Part shown: positions 34,153 through 45,000 of the stretch, one piece after another
Position numbering within the stretch: the stretch's first letter is position 1
Layout of the letters: every line of letters starts with the position of its first letter
Source: Gongronella butleri
Taxonomy: Eukaryota > Mucoromycota > Mucoromycetes > Mucorales > Cunninghamellaceae
Assembly: GCA_025201375.1 (NCBI GenBank)
Contig: JAIWZP010000087.1
Coordinates: 21,792-85,791, forward strand
Direction of reading: 5' to 3'
Length of the DNA stretch: 64,000 nt
Made by a program: the position numbers and the translations under genes
The notes under the pieces: model-generated
Seen by the model: only the letters and a program-made list of their open reading frames with translations
Database searches by the model: none
What the model was told of the DNA's origin: nothing

Positions 34153-34511
34153 GATCATGCAAGAACTCGGTCAAGTTTGCCGGTGAGTCGTCTGCTCTCG
34201 CCTTCGTCATTCAGGTGCAGCGAGATGTTGGCAATCATGCATGCGCGTGGCGGCAGCTCATCCTCGATCAAGGACATGAAGCTGTTTTTTTTTTATTCTT
34301 TTTGCCCGACTTGCATTTGCCCCTACAATTCTTGATCATGCAAGGAATCGATCAAGTTTGCCGGTGTGTCTTTCCACTCTCCCAGTCATCATTCAGGCCG
34401 CTGCGACAAGTTGGCCTTCATACATGCGCGCAGCAGCAGCTCATCCTCGATCAAGGACAGAAAGCCGGCATTTTGTGTTTGCCCGACTTGCGTTTGCCCC
34501 TGCATCTCTTG
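34153..34511. repeat. two-copy tandem repeat, period about 181 bp
   Basis: Unit 1 begins GATCATGCAAGAACTCGGTC at 34153 and unit 2 GATCATGCAAGGAATCGATC at 34334. Both contain AAGTTTGCCGGTG, CATTCAGG, a GCAGCTCATCCTCGATCAAG-type segment and GCCCGACTTGC(A/G)TTTGCCCCT. Identity is about 75-80 percent by eye. Confidence 0.8.
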
Positions 34512-34993
34512 CTCCCTACGGTTCACCCGGCCCCAGTAGATCATTGACCGGATCTGAAAGAAAGGAGAGAAAAAATGGAGCCAAAATCTGGCCATTGCTG
34601 GAGCGACATGATAAAGTATTGGAAGTTGGCCTTTTGGGGACCGCAAGATAGGCGTGCGCTATTAAAATTCATACAACGGCAGAGTCATTCAGGTCCATTT
34701 GTAGTGCAGCAACGTGGCTGTGCTCCCGGGGAGGGGGGCAAAGGCTCTCGAAAAAATCAGCTCCGTCTTGCAAAAAAAAAAAAAAAAGAGAAATGTCGTT
34801 CTTCTTGTTGCCATCATTTTTACGAGGAACCCGTTTTTCAAAAAAATAAAGTAGCACTTGAAGATGTCTCCTTTGATCATGGCGCGAGTGTGCTCATGAA
34901 TCCCCCCCCTTTTTTTTTGTGGCTGAAGGCTAGATTTGCCAAAGTACATTGTCTCTCCTATTTTTCTCCTGCGATGCATGGCTTCTTTTGCGA

Positions 34994-35002
34994 TATATAA
35001 AG
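34994..35002 (+). promoter_or_regulatory. TATA box of the small secreted protein gene
   Basis: TATATAAAG lies 41 bp upstream of the ATG at 35043, which would place the transcription start close to the coding region. Supports the reality of the small gene. Confidence 0.5.
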
Positions 35003-35042
35003 TCTGAGGTGAGTTGCAAATCACCATGCAATTTGAAATAAG

Positions 35043-35285
35043 ATGAAGTTTCTTTCAATAATAGGCGCCCTTTTAGCAACAACCCAATATTTACTCGTCC
35101 AAGGCGCCGAACCTGCCTGTTGCGATGTACTCGTTCGCGGAGCAGATGACAAGCTTGTCGGACTCCGTTGCTCCCCTGGTGGTATAGACTGTGCTTTTGC
35201 CGGGCAAGTTACTGCATCATGTGAAGCGATAAAGCGCTCGACTGATCTTCATATTGGCCACAACTGTGTACCAGTCGGTCCATAA
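35043..35285 (+). CDS. Small secreted cysteine-rich protein, hydrophobin-like
   Basis: An 80-residue protein with a clear signal peptide (KFLSIIGALLATTQYLLVQG; cleavage near residues 21-22). The mature part has six cysteines: C26, C27, C43, C50, C60, C75. The adjacent pair C26-C27 followed by D, the segment VGLRCSP around C43 and IGHNCVPV around C75 look like the CC-N/D, G-L-x-C-S-P and x-x-C-x-P-V positions of class I hydrophobins. The first cysteine and the second CC pair of that family are missing, so this is at best a divergent or decayed member. It stands alone in a repeat-rich island with a TATA box upstream. Alternatives are an effector-like small secreted protein of another family or a chance frame; the signal peptide makes chance less likely. 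Confidence 0.5.
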   Translation: MKFLSIIGALLATTQYLLVQGAEPACCDVLVRGADDKLVGLRCSPGGIDCAFAGQVTASCEAIKRSTDLHIGHNCVPVGP

Positions 35286-36769
35286 AAGGCACCCAAGCAT
35301 CCTTTGCTCATCATCGACTACAGTAGGTACTGTACCTACTGTACGGTACAGTATTTGGAAAGCCAAATCAATGCGCTCACCCATGACAATAAACCACTTT
35401 TTTGTACTCATGCGCAATTATGTGATGCAAATGTGACAACAAGAAAGAGAATGATTGAGAGATGCTGGGGGGGGACAATGCAGGATAGCATCGAAAACGA
35501 GCTGGCTAGGAATCGCGCTTCGCCTAATGCTTGATCTTTTTCGAGTGGCACCTTTTTCGACCGTCATACTGCTTGGTAATCGACACGTTGTGAGACTTTT
35601 ACAAGCTGTGAGTCTGTGTCGCTGATTTCGCTCACGCTAAACTCGAGAGTGGCAACGGGCAGCAACATTGGGGGGGGGAAATTCATCCAGTTTTGTAGGT
35701 GGAGGGGGGTTTCCTACAAAAGCAACCATCATAGGCTGTTTGTAGGCCCCTTTTGTAGGCGTATGGCTGCCATGACAATGGCGGGTTTTAGCAAGAACGC
35801 GGCTGCCAATTTCCTGGTAGCCTTCTTTACAGGCATGAATCGCGACGAATTTTGAATTTTTTCATTGAGCGGTTCATTGTTCCATGCAATTGATTCCTTT
35901 GAAGCGCTTTTGCCGCCTTTATTGATGCCTTCACGTAGTTTCATCTATTCATTGCCCTTTCATCTCAATGCTCAGACGCGTCGTTCAATGCTTTAACTCA
36001 TACTGTAAACGGACTAAAGCCGCTTTTTACGGTGTGCCCTTGTCCAATTGCGGACAAAAGTTGGTGTATGCTGAGACTCCAGTCAGAGGGAACACGTAGT
36101 GTGTGCAATTTGACTTGATCCGCACACTTGAAACGACGACAGACACTTGTGAGGACAGAAAAGGCTGGCTAAACAAAAACACATATCATACTTGCACGAG
36201 ATTTTTCATTTAATTTTGCACCAACCTTACTCCATATGCTTCTGACGTCGATTGGTCGCGTGACGTAAAAAATAAAAATGGTGATTGGCAAGGTGATTCT
36301 CGAGAAAGTCGCGATTTAGAGCCTTAGATCACTTACAAATCGCCACCGCACATGCAAACGCGAGAATCAAGCACAGACGCTTGGGCGCGGCTACTTTCCT
36401 ATTAAGGCAAGTGCAGCCCTGTCGTGGTCTCGTCACAAATGTATTTATGTTTGTCCTGGACGCGTTTGCTATCATATTGAATGACAAACATGGTCCATTG
36501 CCGAACTACAAATCACCCAAACATTCTAGATGCACACGACTCAATGACAAAAAGAATGCCTGCACCAAACAACGACCATCTTGGTCCGCTCCACCAAATC
36601 ACTGTCAATGACCGTATCCCCTCAAATTTCTCGTACTCTCGCCATCCTCACCACACAAATGCCCACACACACATGTAAAAAAAAGGAACAAGGATCGATG
36701 CACACATAAAAAAAAAAGGTACCTCCAAAACAAAAAAAAAGTTTACACCCAAAAAGTGCAAAAAATGAA
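35286..36769. other. intergenic region without recognised genes
   Basis: AT-rich sequence between the small secreted protein gene and tRNA-Phe. Contains several short G and A runs and no conserved reading frame. A short self-complementary stretch (GTAGGTACTGTACCTAC) sits at about 35323-35341. Confidence 0.45.
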
Positions 36770-36842
36770 TGCCGAGAAACAGGATTGAACTGCTGACCTA
36801 TAGATCTTCAGTCTATCGCTCTCCCAACTGAGCTACCTCGGC
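36770..36842 (-). tRNA. tRNA-Phe (anticodon GAA)
   Basis: A complete 73-nt cloverleaf on the minus strand: acceptor GCCGAGG pairs with TCTCGGC (one G-T), D-arm GCTCAGTTGGGAGAGC, anticodon loop ACTGAAGAT with GAA at 36809-36807, variable loop AGGTC, T-arm CAGCAGTTCAATCCTGTTT (loop TTCAATC) and discriminator A. No intron. A T6 run follows on the minus strand (about 36760-36765) as terminator. Confidence 0.94.
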
Positions 36843-38133
36843 ATCTTACGATTCCAGAACATCCGAGATTCTCAAAAGACAATTCAAAAATTTATTTTTT
36901 TCTTGCATTTACTTGATTTTGTGCCATACGATGTTAAAGATTAGAAACGGCCAACTCTCTAATTTTGAATAATGCACAGATTACCGAGATTTGGCGTCTG
37001 CGGCAGCCACAATGGCCGATTTCGCCTTTTTTTTTTCTGGTCGATGTATTTTGGTGCTTCATGATCAAAAGAAATAGATGCGCAATTCATTGAGACAATG
37101 GTTTTGGCGCTTCTTTGACCACTTTTGTTGTGTCGCTGTCATTTTTAGGTGTTTTTATGGGGGTACTGACGCGCATTTGTGGCCAACCAACGCAAAACAA
37201 AGAGAAATGAGCTGAGATTAGCTGCCAGGTGCGGCAGCAATGGCCGATTTGGGCACCTCAGTTGCGTGAGGCCCGACATGCGCTGAGAATCTATTGATTG
37301 GGCCATTTGTGGTCTCTCAATGCAAAAAAACACCCATTGGGCATGTAGATGACCCAGATGATGCGCCTGCTACTGTGTCGGTGCCTTTTTGGGGTCCGGC
37401 TTGTCTCAATGGAGGTCGTGGCGCATTCTTGTGGTCAACCAAAGCAATGAGAATAGAAATGGATGTGAATATCAGTGAAATTTGCGGTCATTTGCGGGCA
37501 GTGGCCGTCGCATGCGTGTCATTTTGAGCTTGGACATGACGCGAACAATAGTGACACGTGCAGGAGCTGGTCACGTAATCAGCAGCTCAAGGGGGGATCA
37601 ACTTTTTTTTCATCCTGTTGTGCACCCGATTTAGAATGTTAAAAGCTGCATCCCTTGGGGCTTCCTTGGTTCAACAATTGTTTTTTTCTATTTCAAAGGA
37701 CGGCTTGGATGAGCGATGAAAATGATACGTTGAGAGCCAAGCAAGCAAGATACGAAGATTTCATCTCTCTTTTTTTTTTTTTTTTTTTTTGTTGTGGTGC
37801 GTCCCCATTCAAAAAAAGAAAGCGTGGCAAACGAGCCCATTCATTGTTAAAAAATGGATTGTCATTTTTTCTGCGTGTTGGTCAATTTTTCACTTTTCTT
37901 TCACTTGCATCAAATTCCCTCCAGCCAGTCCCTCACCTCCATCAAAAAATCCGTCTAAAATAAAAATTTCAGCATGGTGATGGTATTTTGACGCGCGCCG
38001 TGAACAAAATGAGAGCTTGCGGGCGAAATTTCTGTTCCGCTCTCTCCTTTTTTTTTTATTTTTTGGCTTTCGTTGGCCCTTCCGCATTTTTTTTCTTTCT
38101 CTCTTCTCTCTAATTTTTTTTTTTTAATTTTTG
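36843..38133. other. intergenic region with degenerate short repeats
   Basis: No gene. The part at 36990-37530 consists of degenerate repeated modules also found at 41.03-41.36 kb. The last 130 bp (38045-38130) are T-rich leader of the TBC gene. Confidence 0.5.
36990..37530. repeat. degenerate repeat family R4, copies near 37 kb
   Basis: Modules such as GCGGCAGC(CA)CAATGGCCGATTT occur near 36996 and 37229, and GCAGTGGCCGTCGCATGCGTGTCATTTTGAGC-like sequence near 37498. Related modules, GCAATGGCCAATGTCGTCGC and GTGCCGTTTTGAGCGCGGAC, are found at 41.15-41.36 kb. Spacing is roughly 200-250 bp. Decay is advanced. Confidence 0.45.
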
Positions 38134-38839
38134 ATGCTGGAACCGGACAACGGACTTGATGAGCAGCGTGAGCAGCTAGAGCAAACATTCTCGGATATAG
38201 GGCTGGACGACGAGCGGCCGGCGCAGGCTGTTAAGAGTGACGGTGGCGTGAAGACGGCGTTTAGCGACGAAAAGGAGCTGTCACAAGTCGACGACCGGCG
38301 ACAAGACGAACACGACACGCAAACAACCGCGGTACACACGCTGCCCACGGCAGGTGAGGGCGCATCAGGGTCATCGGTGCACTTGACGGCAGACCATCTT
38401 CTAGATGACCTTGATGGCAGCAAAGAGGCGGCGACGGGGCCGCTGGCGCAGACCGTGGCGGCACGGCAAACGTCGCACTATGATCAATTCTTCGAAGAGG
38501 TGTCGCTGGACCTTCCGCGCGACTCGTACATGCCTGCTGCGGGCAAAACGACGCGTTTTCCCTATTTGCCCCGCGGCAGAGGCATGTCCGCAACCGCGAC
38601 CGCAAGCACAAGCACGCCCACCACCGCGTCCTCAGGGTCGCCGCACGCCAAGGACATGGCCATCACGTCCGCAGACATCAGTGGCCCATTTTACTCCATT
38701 TCGGACGTTCTTGACGACTCTGCCATCGACCACCCCGCCGATGATTACATCGCGCGTGGCGCACAGCGAAATATCTATGAACAAAACATCGTCGTCACCT
38801 CTGGCGGCGCCAATCTCACAGGCATCCAGCGACGGTCAA

Positions 38840-38872
<33 letters not shown>

Positions 38873-40910
38873 AGAGAAAATCGACACAATAGGAGCGATC
38901 CTTACATTTTGCGCCAGTTTGAATCTGTTTAGCCGCCCGCGTCGCTCTCAAAAACCGTCACCATTGGAGACTGTCGTGTCAAAAACGCGTCCAAGGTAAG
39001 GGGAAAAAAAAGCTAGGGGCAAAAATCCAGGCGTTCAACAAAAAGATACTTTTTTTTCCGCGAATAGGATGCTCCCGCCCAAAGATCCATCCGAGGAAAA
39101 GAAGCATTTACAGCAGCATGAGGCACTGATGAAAAAGGCGCGCAAACTAGGCAAGTGAACAGGGTAGTGGCAATGAAGGCATTGGAGCACTCATTCGTTC
39201 TTTTTTTCTTGATCAGAGGAAAAAAAAGTCAAAGAGCATGAGCGGAAAAAGGAGCAAGTCGACAAGCGTGTTGCGCAGGCCATTTCCGTCTGGGAGCACA
39301 CCATTTTGCCGCAATGGGATCAAAAGTAAGAGCGCGACACAATGGGGGGTGGGGACAAAACGTGTCAAATCTCATGATTTTTCTTGTTTTGCTTGTACAG
39401 AATCAAGGAAAAAAAGACGCATGACCTGTGGCGCCAGGGCGTGCCGCCGCGCTGCCGACGAAATGTGTGGATGTTGGCCATTGGCAACCATTTGCAGCTG
39501 TCAAAAGGTAAAAAAAGGACAGAACAGAGCACACAATGAGGTCAGAATCGCGCTCATGCGTTCCTTCCCCCCCTTTTTTTAAGAATCGTTTGTCGGTTGC
39601 TTACGGGAGGTGCCATTGGGTCCGACGAATGGGCACGCGGCACACGAAACACCGGCGTCGACGCGGCGCCGCATTGTGGAGGATCAAGAAAATTCGTTTT
39701 ACCAGCAAAAGCGGCGCACGAGCAGTCTGCATGTTTTGCACGAAAACGAGGATGAGGATGTGAGCCTTGCGTCGGGGCCGACAGCGTCGAGCGACAGCCT
39801 ACCAATGGCGCGCGGATCGCTTGACCACGCGACACCGGCGTCCCCAGGCGGCGCGACCACAGACGATGGTAGCGACATGCAAAATGTGGACCTAGACGAC
39901 CTGGGTGACCAGCACAGCGTGCTCGGACGCGCGTCCATGGCCATTGAAGACGACACCGTCGACGACGACGACAATGACGATGCCAAATATTCGCCCACAG
40001 GCGCACGAACCAATACCGGCGCCTTTATCCACGATACCACCACGCTTGCCTACCTGCGCAAGGCCGTCGACGAGGATATCCTTCGCACCCTGCCCAGTCT
40101 TTGCGTGTTCCAGGTACAATTTGACTTTTTTTTTTTCGGCGAGCATTTGTCTCATTTTGTCTTTTCCATTTTGCTTTTGTAGCCCGAAGGTCCACTCTTT
40201 GTTTCCCTGCGCAAGGTGCTGCACGCGTACATTGGTTACCGGGCAGATGCCAATTATGTAAGAAACGAGGAAAAAAAAAAAAAGAAAAAGATTTATTCAT
40301 ATTCTTATCATAGACACGCGGCGCGTCGTTCCTGGCGGGGATGCTGCTTCTCAACATGAACATGGAGGACGCGTTCATTGCACTGATCAATATGATTGAC
40401 AATAGCCCCGTGCTTTCTGCGCTGTATCGCGGCGACGAGGCGCGCGTCAAGGGATATTTCAAGGTGTTTAATATTTTGTTTGCCGAGCACATGCCCAAGC
40501 TGTATCTGCACTTTAAGAATCTGGCGCTGCTGCCGGACAATTACCTGCCAGACTGGTTCATGACGTTGTTTGCATCCATCACGCCGCTGGGCCTGTCATC
40601 GCGGATCTGGGACATCTTTTTACTCGAGGGCGACGTGGCGCTGTTCAAGGCGGGGCTGACCATGCTAAAGTACCTGGAGCCGCTGCTGTGGGGCGGCGGG
40701 TTCAGCGAGACCGTGCGCACGCTCAATCTCGGCTTTGTCGGCACGCATCGCGGCGAGGAAGCCAAGGCCGCCATTGCCGTCAGTGGCGACATTGCAAAAG
40801 GCGAACAGGACCTCTTTTTCCAAGATATGCTCGGCACAGGAAAGACAAGCACCATCCACTTGGACCATCCCACATACAACACCCTCGTAAAAACACATGT
40901 CTCCAAATAA
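38134..40910 (+). CDS. TBC-domain RabGAP-like protein, TBC1D12/14-type, atypical finger motif
   Basis: Eight exons give 761 residues: 38134-38840, 38918-38995, 39068-39150, 39217-39325, 39401-39507, 39584-40113, 40183-40257, 40314-40910. All phases agree if intron 3 uses a GC donor (GCAAGT). The N-terminal 300 residues are acidic and Ser/Thr-rich, followed by a charged helical stretch. The TBC domain starts near 330 (DLWRQGVPPRCRRNVW). An acidic low-complexity insertion precedes the arginine-finger motif DEDILRTLPSL, and the domain continues through FLAGMLLLNM, DAFIALINMI and DWFMTLFAS to about 700. At the glutamine-finger position (normally Y-x-Q-G) the sequence is Y-T-R-G, so standard dual-finger GAP chemistry may be lost. 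The DAF...L and YF...F...LHF segments resemble TBC1D12/14, regulators of recycling endosomes and autophagy; that sub-assignment is from memory. Confidence 0.87.
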
Positions 40911-43228
40911 AATCGAGAATATCATACAAAAATACACATTGAAAAGAGAGCACCCACGATCGTCAAAAAATGCGTTTTACGCGACCAATTGTCTGCATAT
41001 GATACTATGACTCTGTGTCATTTTGGAAAAAAAAAATCTTGATCTACTTCAAAGCGTGCACGACGCATCGGCAGACAGCATGAACATGGCCAATTGTGGT
41101 GAGAATCTGTCAATGGATTTCTTTTGGTGCTTTCTGACAAAAAGAATGAAAATGAACGCGCAATGGCCAATGTCGTCGCATCGGTACATTTTAGGACCGA
41201 GCTACCTTGAGAGTCGCCCAAGTTGGGGCAGTGGTGCATTTGTGTAATCATTTGCTGCAAAAAGAATAGAAAAAGTGAAAATCATTGAGATGAGCCGTCC
41301 TTGGCGGCCGCAGCAACCAATTTCGTTGCGTCGGTGCCGTTTTGAGCGCGGACCTGCCTTGATAGTTCACTAATAGGGACTTGGCGCGCTCCGCTAATAG
41401 TCGCGCGTACAACGTTGGAATTATCTACTCATTGGGAAACCAGAAAAAAAGCAATAAAAACTATCTACTTGCTAATTTCTCGACAAATCACCTAATCAAT
41501 CATCCGGATGGAATGTATACCACGTGCTTTGTGTAAAGTCCGGCAACACGTTCAAATTGGGCGCCATTCGGACTTGTATCGCGGGAGACAATGTATACAC
41601 AATTGCTTTTAGTGGTAAACCGCTTGCAACTCGTCATCTTAACACTGTAGAGCTATGGAACCCGTGTCAGCGTCAAGTGGCAAGCAATAGACTCGAATCG
41701 GTTTTAAAAATATAGCGATCGCAAACCCTTGGGAACACGCTATGAGCAAATCAAAATCTGTGCGTGGCGAGCCTCTCAAACCAAAATCCAAAAATCAGGT
41801 TACCAGAATTGGACCAAACTTGCGCACAGGAGTCACCGCATGGAGAAACCACAAAAAAAACACCAAAAAAGAGTGAGATCGGCTTGTTGGCCAAGGAGTA
41901 ATTCGACATTTTAGATTTAATTTCAACGGCGAATGACACGGGAAAAACGCGTCCATCGAGCCGTGCCGACGCGTCCACTGGTAAGAAACTCCCCAGATGC
42001 ATGTATTTGATTAAAAGCAGACGCGTGTCACTTGACATCTGATGCGGTTTATCACGCGTCGAAAAACGTACATGGTTTTGAAACCGTGTTAAAGATGCCA
42101 AAAAATTGCAATATTTATAGATCACCAATATTCACGTACGCAGTGAGCCTAGTTCTTTCCGATGAGACGTGTTTCTCGGGGATACATGCACTTTTCATTG
42201 AGTTTGCCTTGTAGTGAAAAATAGCAGCTTTTCGCGTTTTACACGAAAACCAGTCCATAGAGCTCTGATTTTTATTGTCTTTTTATCGGTGGATCAGAGT
42301 GCTTTACCCTTGTGGTTGAATGGCGCGGCGATCTATGGACCTAAATTTTGCATTTTTCAACTCCTCGACTGCACCTGACAAGGTTGTGCCCATTTGTGGG
42401 CATTTTTGTGCGATTAGCGGCATGTTTCCCATCCTTTTGGTCGCGTCGCTCACGGTGTTCGCTTGTACATCCCTCCCCCTCTCTATTTATTCTTTTCGGC
42501 CTTTCCTTTTTTTTGTTCTCTCTCTTCTCCACTTTTCTGCCTTTTTTTTTTTGTTCTTTTTATTTTTAACCGTTTGACCACCTGCTTGTGGTAAGCCATA
42601 TTGACACGTCTCTGCCAGACCCGGTCACTTACATTTAAATAAAGGTCTTATTATATATTTCAAAAAGGATAATACTCCAAAAACCCGCCTTTTCGACTTC
42701 CCCTATATCAGCACCCTTTGAAAATCCGTATTTTTCGAAAACCATAATTGCGCGCGATCCAGTGGTTGTAGCACCACAAGAGTAGGCTCATTAAAACGGG
42801 GCAATATTGAAAGAGTCGGATCAAGGTGTGAGATCTTTTGTAGTTTGCGAATTCATTGACAGATTCGCCGTTTTCTCTGCACAAACACTGACACATGATC
42901 TCCAATGGACATGCGTGGGATGAATCGATATTTATTTATGCATTAAATCAATACTAACTTGCTTGCTCCTACAAGTCGTCCGTTTTTCTTTTTGATTTTT
43001 TGGTAGAATCCAAAAATAAAAGTTTCCATCACCTGCCGTGGTGAAACCTGGCGCGAGCTCCTCAAAATTACAGTGAATTTTGCTGAATTGAATAAAAAAA
43101 TCATCAGTTCACATGCATTGGCTAGCTTTTAAAAAGTGTAAGCAGCAGAACAATTTTTATTTTGCTCACGGCGCGCGCGTCATCCTGTACCGAGATTCCT
43201 CCAATTCACGATCATGACGATGAATTTC
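40911..43228. other. gene-poor region with repeats R4 and R1
   Basis: No supported gene. 41.03-41.36 kb carries R4 modules and 41.78-42.40 kb an R1 copy. Around 42.47-42.58 kb there is a pyrimidine-rich stretch without an adjacent recognisable gene. Confidence 0.5.
41780..42400 (+). repeat. dispersed repeat family R1, copy 2
   Basis: Aligns collinearly with 20090-20700 and, in its part 41.9-42.06 kb, with the reverse complement of about 44.75-44.98 kb. Shared words with the latter include TTTTAGATTTAATTTCAACG, GCCGACGCGTCCACT, GCGGTTTAT(C/T)ACGCGTCGAA and GCATG(T/G)ATTTGATT. Confidence 0.7.
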
Positions 43229-44060
43229 TTATTCGATAATGAAGAGGGATTCAAAGGGGATAGGGGGGCATAGAGGAATTGCCAGCGAGGTGGGCGGAAT
43301 CAATGGCGGCTTGGGGCGCCACGTGTCTTGTTGCATGATTTGCGGATCAAATTGAAGCAATTTGCCACTGGGGGTGATGGGCAGATCTTGATCTGCCGCA
43401 GCGTCTGTTGCGTCCCCTGTGGCGTCAAAATTGGCCCAAAATGGTCGGCCCATAGCAAGCAAATTGTGAAGATTTTTTAGAGTCACGAAGCTGTGGAGGT
43501 CGGCAATTGATGAAGCAACAGTCATGCTTGCAATCTTGGACATGACAAAGATAGAGTTGACGGGCGTGACCTTGAAGAAATCGACATCAAAGCTGCTGAT
43601 AAAAAAATGATGCAAGCGCGCAGTTTATTATGTTTGATAATGGTGCGCTTAGCGGCGGCAATGGTCAGGCGGAAAACGTCCAGGCATGTTGAATGCTTAG
43701 TGGTCGAGCTGTTGCCTATCTTCACTTTACCATACCTGGCTAGTTATCCAAAGTTCATGCTGAAGCAACATGGAGATTATGGCGTCAGTTCTATCATACT
43801 GTAATGTCGACAGTGTCTTCGTAAGCAACCTTGTTTGCCCAGCGCAACATCACGGCTCGATCGATGTCGGCAAGTAGCTCGATCTCGCTAATTTGGTTCA
43901 TAACAAGCAATCGGCGCCGAGGGAGCTTTGTGATCCTATGCGAATCGAATAAAAAAGCAAATAAAATGAAAATGTCCACTTACAAATTGGCTTGCCAATT
44001 AAAACATTAGCTTTGTTGCCAGGAAGATCCATGGCCATATCGAGCAGCATTTTTCGAGCA
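43229..44060 (-). pseudogene. remnant of a multi-exon gene of unknown function
   Basis: Three minus-strand segments look like exons: about 44055-43993 (a segment reading MLLDMAMDLPGNKANVLIGK before a GTAAGT donor), 43937-43807 (ITKLPRRRLLVMNQISEIEL... to a GTATGA donor) and about 43598-43229 (SFDVDFFKVTPVNSIFVMSK..., SIADLHSFVTLKNLHNLLAMGRPFW, ending FESLFIIE and a stop). A short fourth piece HELWITSQ before a GTATGG donor lies at about 43756-43733. Donors and acceptors are good but reading phases do not agree between segments, so the gene appears frameshifted or I have the wrong junctions. I do not recognise the family with certainty; the MGRPFW-type segment recalls repetitive P-loop ATPase/Crinkler-like proteins of fungi. 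It sits in a repeat island, consistent with a decaying multicopy gene. Confidence 0.4.
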
Positions 44061-44403
44061 TTTTTCGTCAAAGTGCGATTTCGTCAAAATTTTACAAAGT
44101 AAACGGACACTGTGTGATTACTTTATTTGATTCTAAATTATGTTTTGCATTGGCAAGTGGATTAAAATGGCAATTCCAGCAGCTTTTGAGGCACTTTTAT
44201 TAGAGCAAACCGCCGAACTGAGCCAAATCGCTATCATATGTACTCAAAGCCCAGCAATAATTTAACATGCAATTTAAACATTACACGAGGCTCTACATCT
44301 CAATAACATCTTAAATATTTAATTTAGAGACCATAATAATATATAATAGTCAAATATTTTATTTGCCGCTGACGCTATTATCATACTCGTCCTTTTTTTT
44401 CTT

Positions 44404-44690
44404 TTATTTTTTTAATGTCGAGCGACACGCCCTGCACTGAGCCAAATGACACGTCTTTGCTGTGCGCGCGTCGACGCGTCCGTGGACGCTGGCGATGCGG
44501 TGCGAGTCGAGGAGAACCAGGAAATGAAAATTGACGATGATGAGCCAAAGAAAGCGTCGTCATGGTTCTGTTTGGCCCGACCGGTGTCACTCAAATGCGG
44601 AGAAGATGGCGGTGAATGGTGGCAATGGCAGCCGCGGTGGTGGTGGTGGTCATGGTGGCGGCGTCGGCGCGCTGTAAGGCAAATTCAACG
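44404..44690 (+). other. possible 5' exon of an unrecognised Gly-rich gene
   Basis: After a T-rich stretch, a + strand frame beginning at about 44538 reads MMSQRKRRHG..., then a Gly/His-rich run, and meets a good GTAAGG donor at about 44675. Directly downstream (44.75-44.98 kb) lies an inverted R1 repeat copy, and a possible acceptor (TTTGCTAG) occurs near 45104. The structure could be a gene broken by the repeat. Support is weak: two other frames are also open here. Confidence 0.2.
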
Positions 44691-44719
44691 AGGATTGGTC
44701 ACAATGCCTTGAAAACCAT

Positions 44720-45000
44720 TTCATCCGAAGTTCACGAATTGGAGCGTACGCAGACAACGGCAATCGATGAAAAAAGATAACTTTTGGCAGAAAGAACGCG
44801 ACATCAAATTTAAGTTCGACGCGTAATAAACCGCGTCAGCCGTCGAGTTACGCGCGACTGTTTTTAAATCAAATCCATGCAGCTGGTGTCTCTCTTTTGC
44901 TAGTGGACGCGTCGGCAAGATTCTATGGGGGCGTTTTCCAGGTGCAATTCGTCGTTGAAATTAAATCTAAAACTGCTGATTGCTTGCCAACCAGCAATTG
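44720..45000 (-). repeat. dispersed repeat family R1, copy 3 (inverted, partial)
   Basis: The reverse complement matches 41.90-42.08 kb, including TTTTAGATTTAATTTCAACG, GCCGACGCGTCCACTAGCAA and GCGGTTTATTACGCGTCGAA. Identity is roughly 70-75 percent over the shared part. Confidence 0.65.

Larger units (their letters stand above)
33781..35042. other. intergenic region with a tandem duplication
   Basis: From the tRNA-Ile gene to the small secreted protein gene. The 34.15-34.51 kb part is a two-unit tandem repeat. Remaining frames are short and unsupported. The right end holds the TATA-like element of the small secreted protein gene. Confidence 0.5.
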
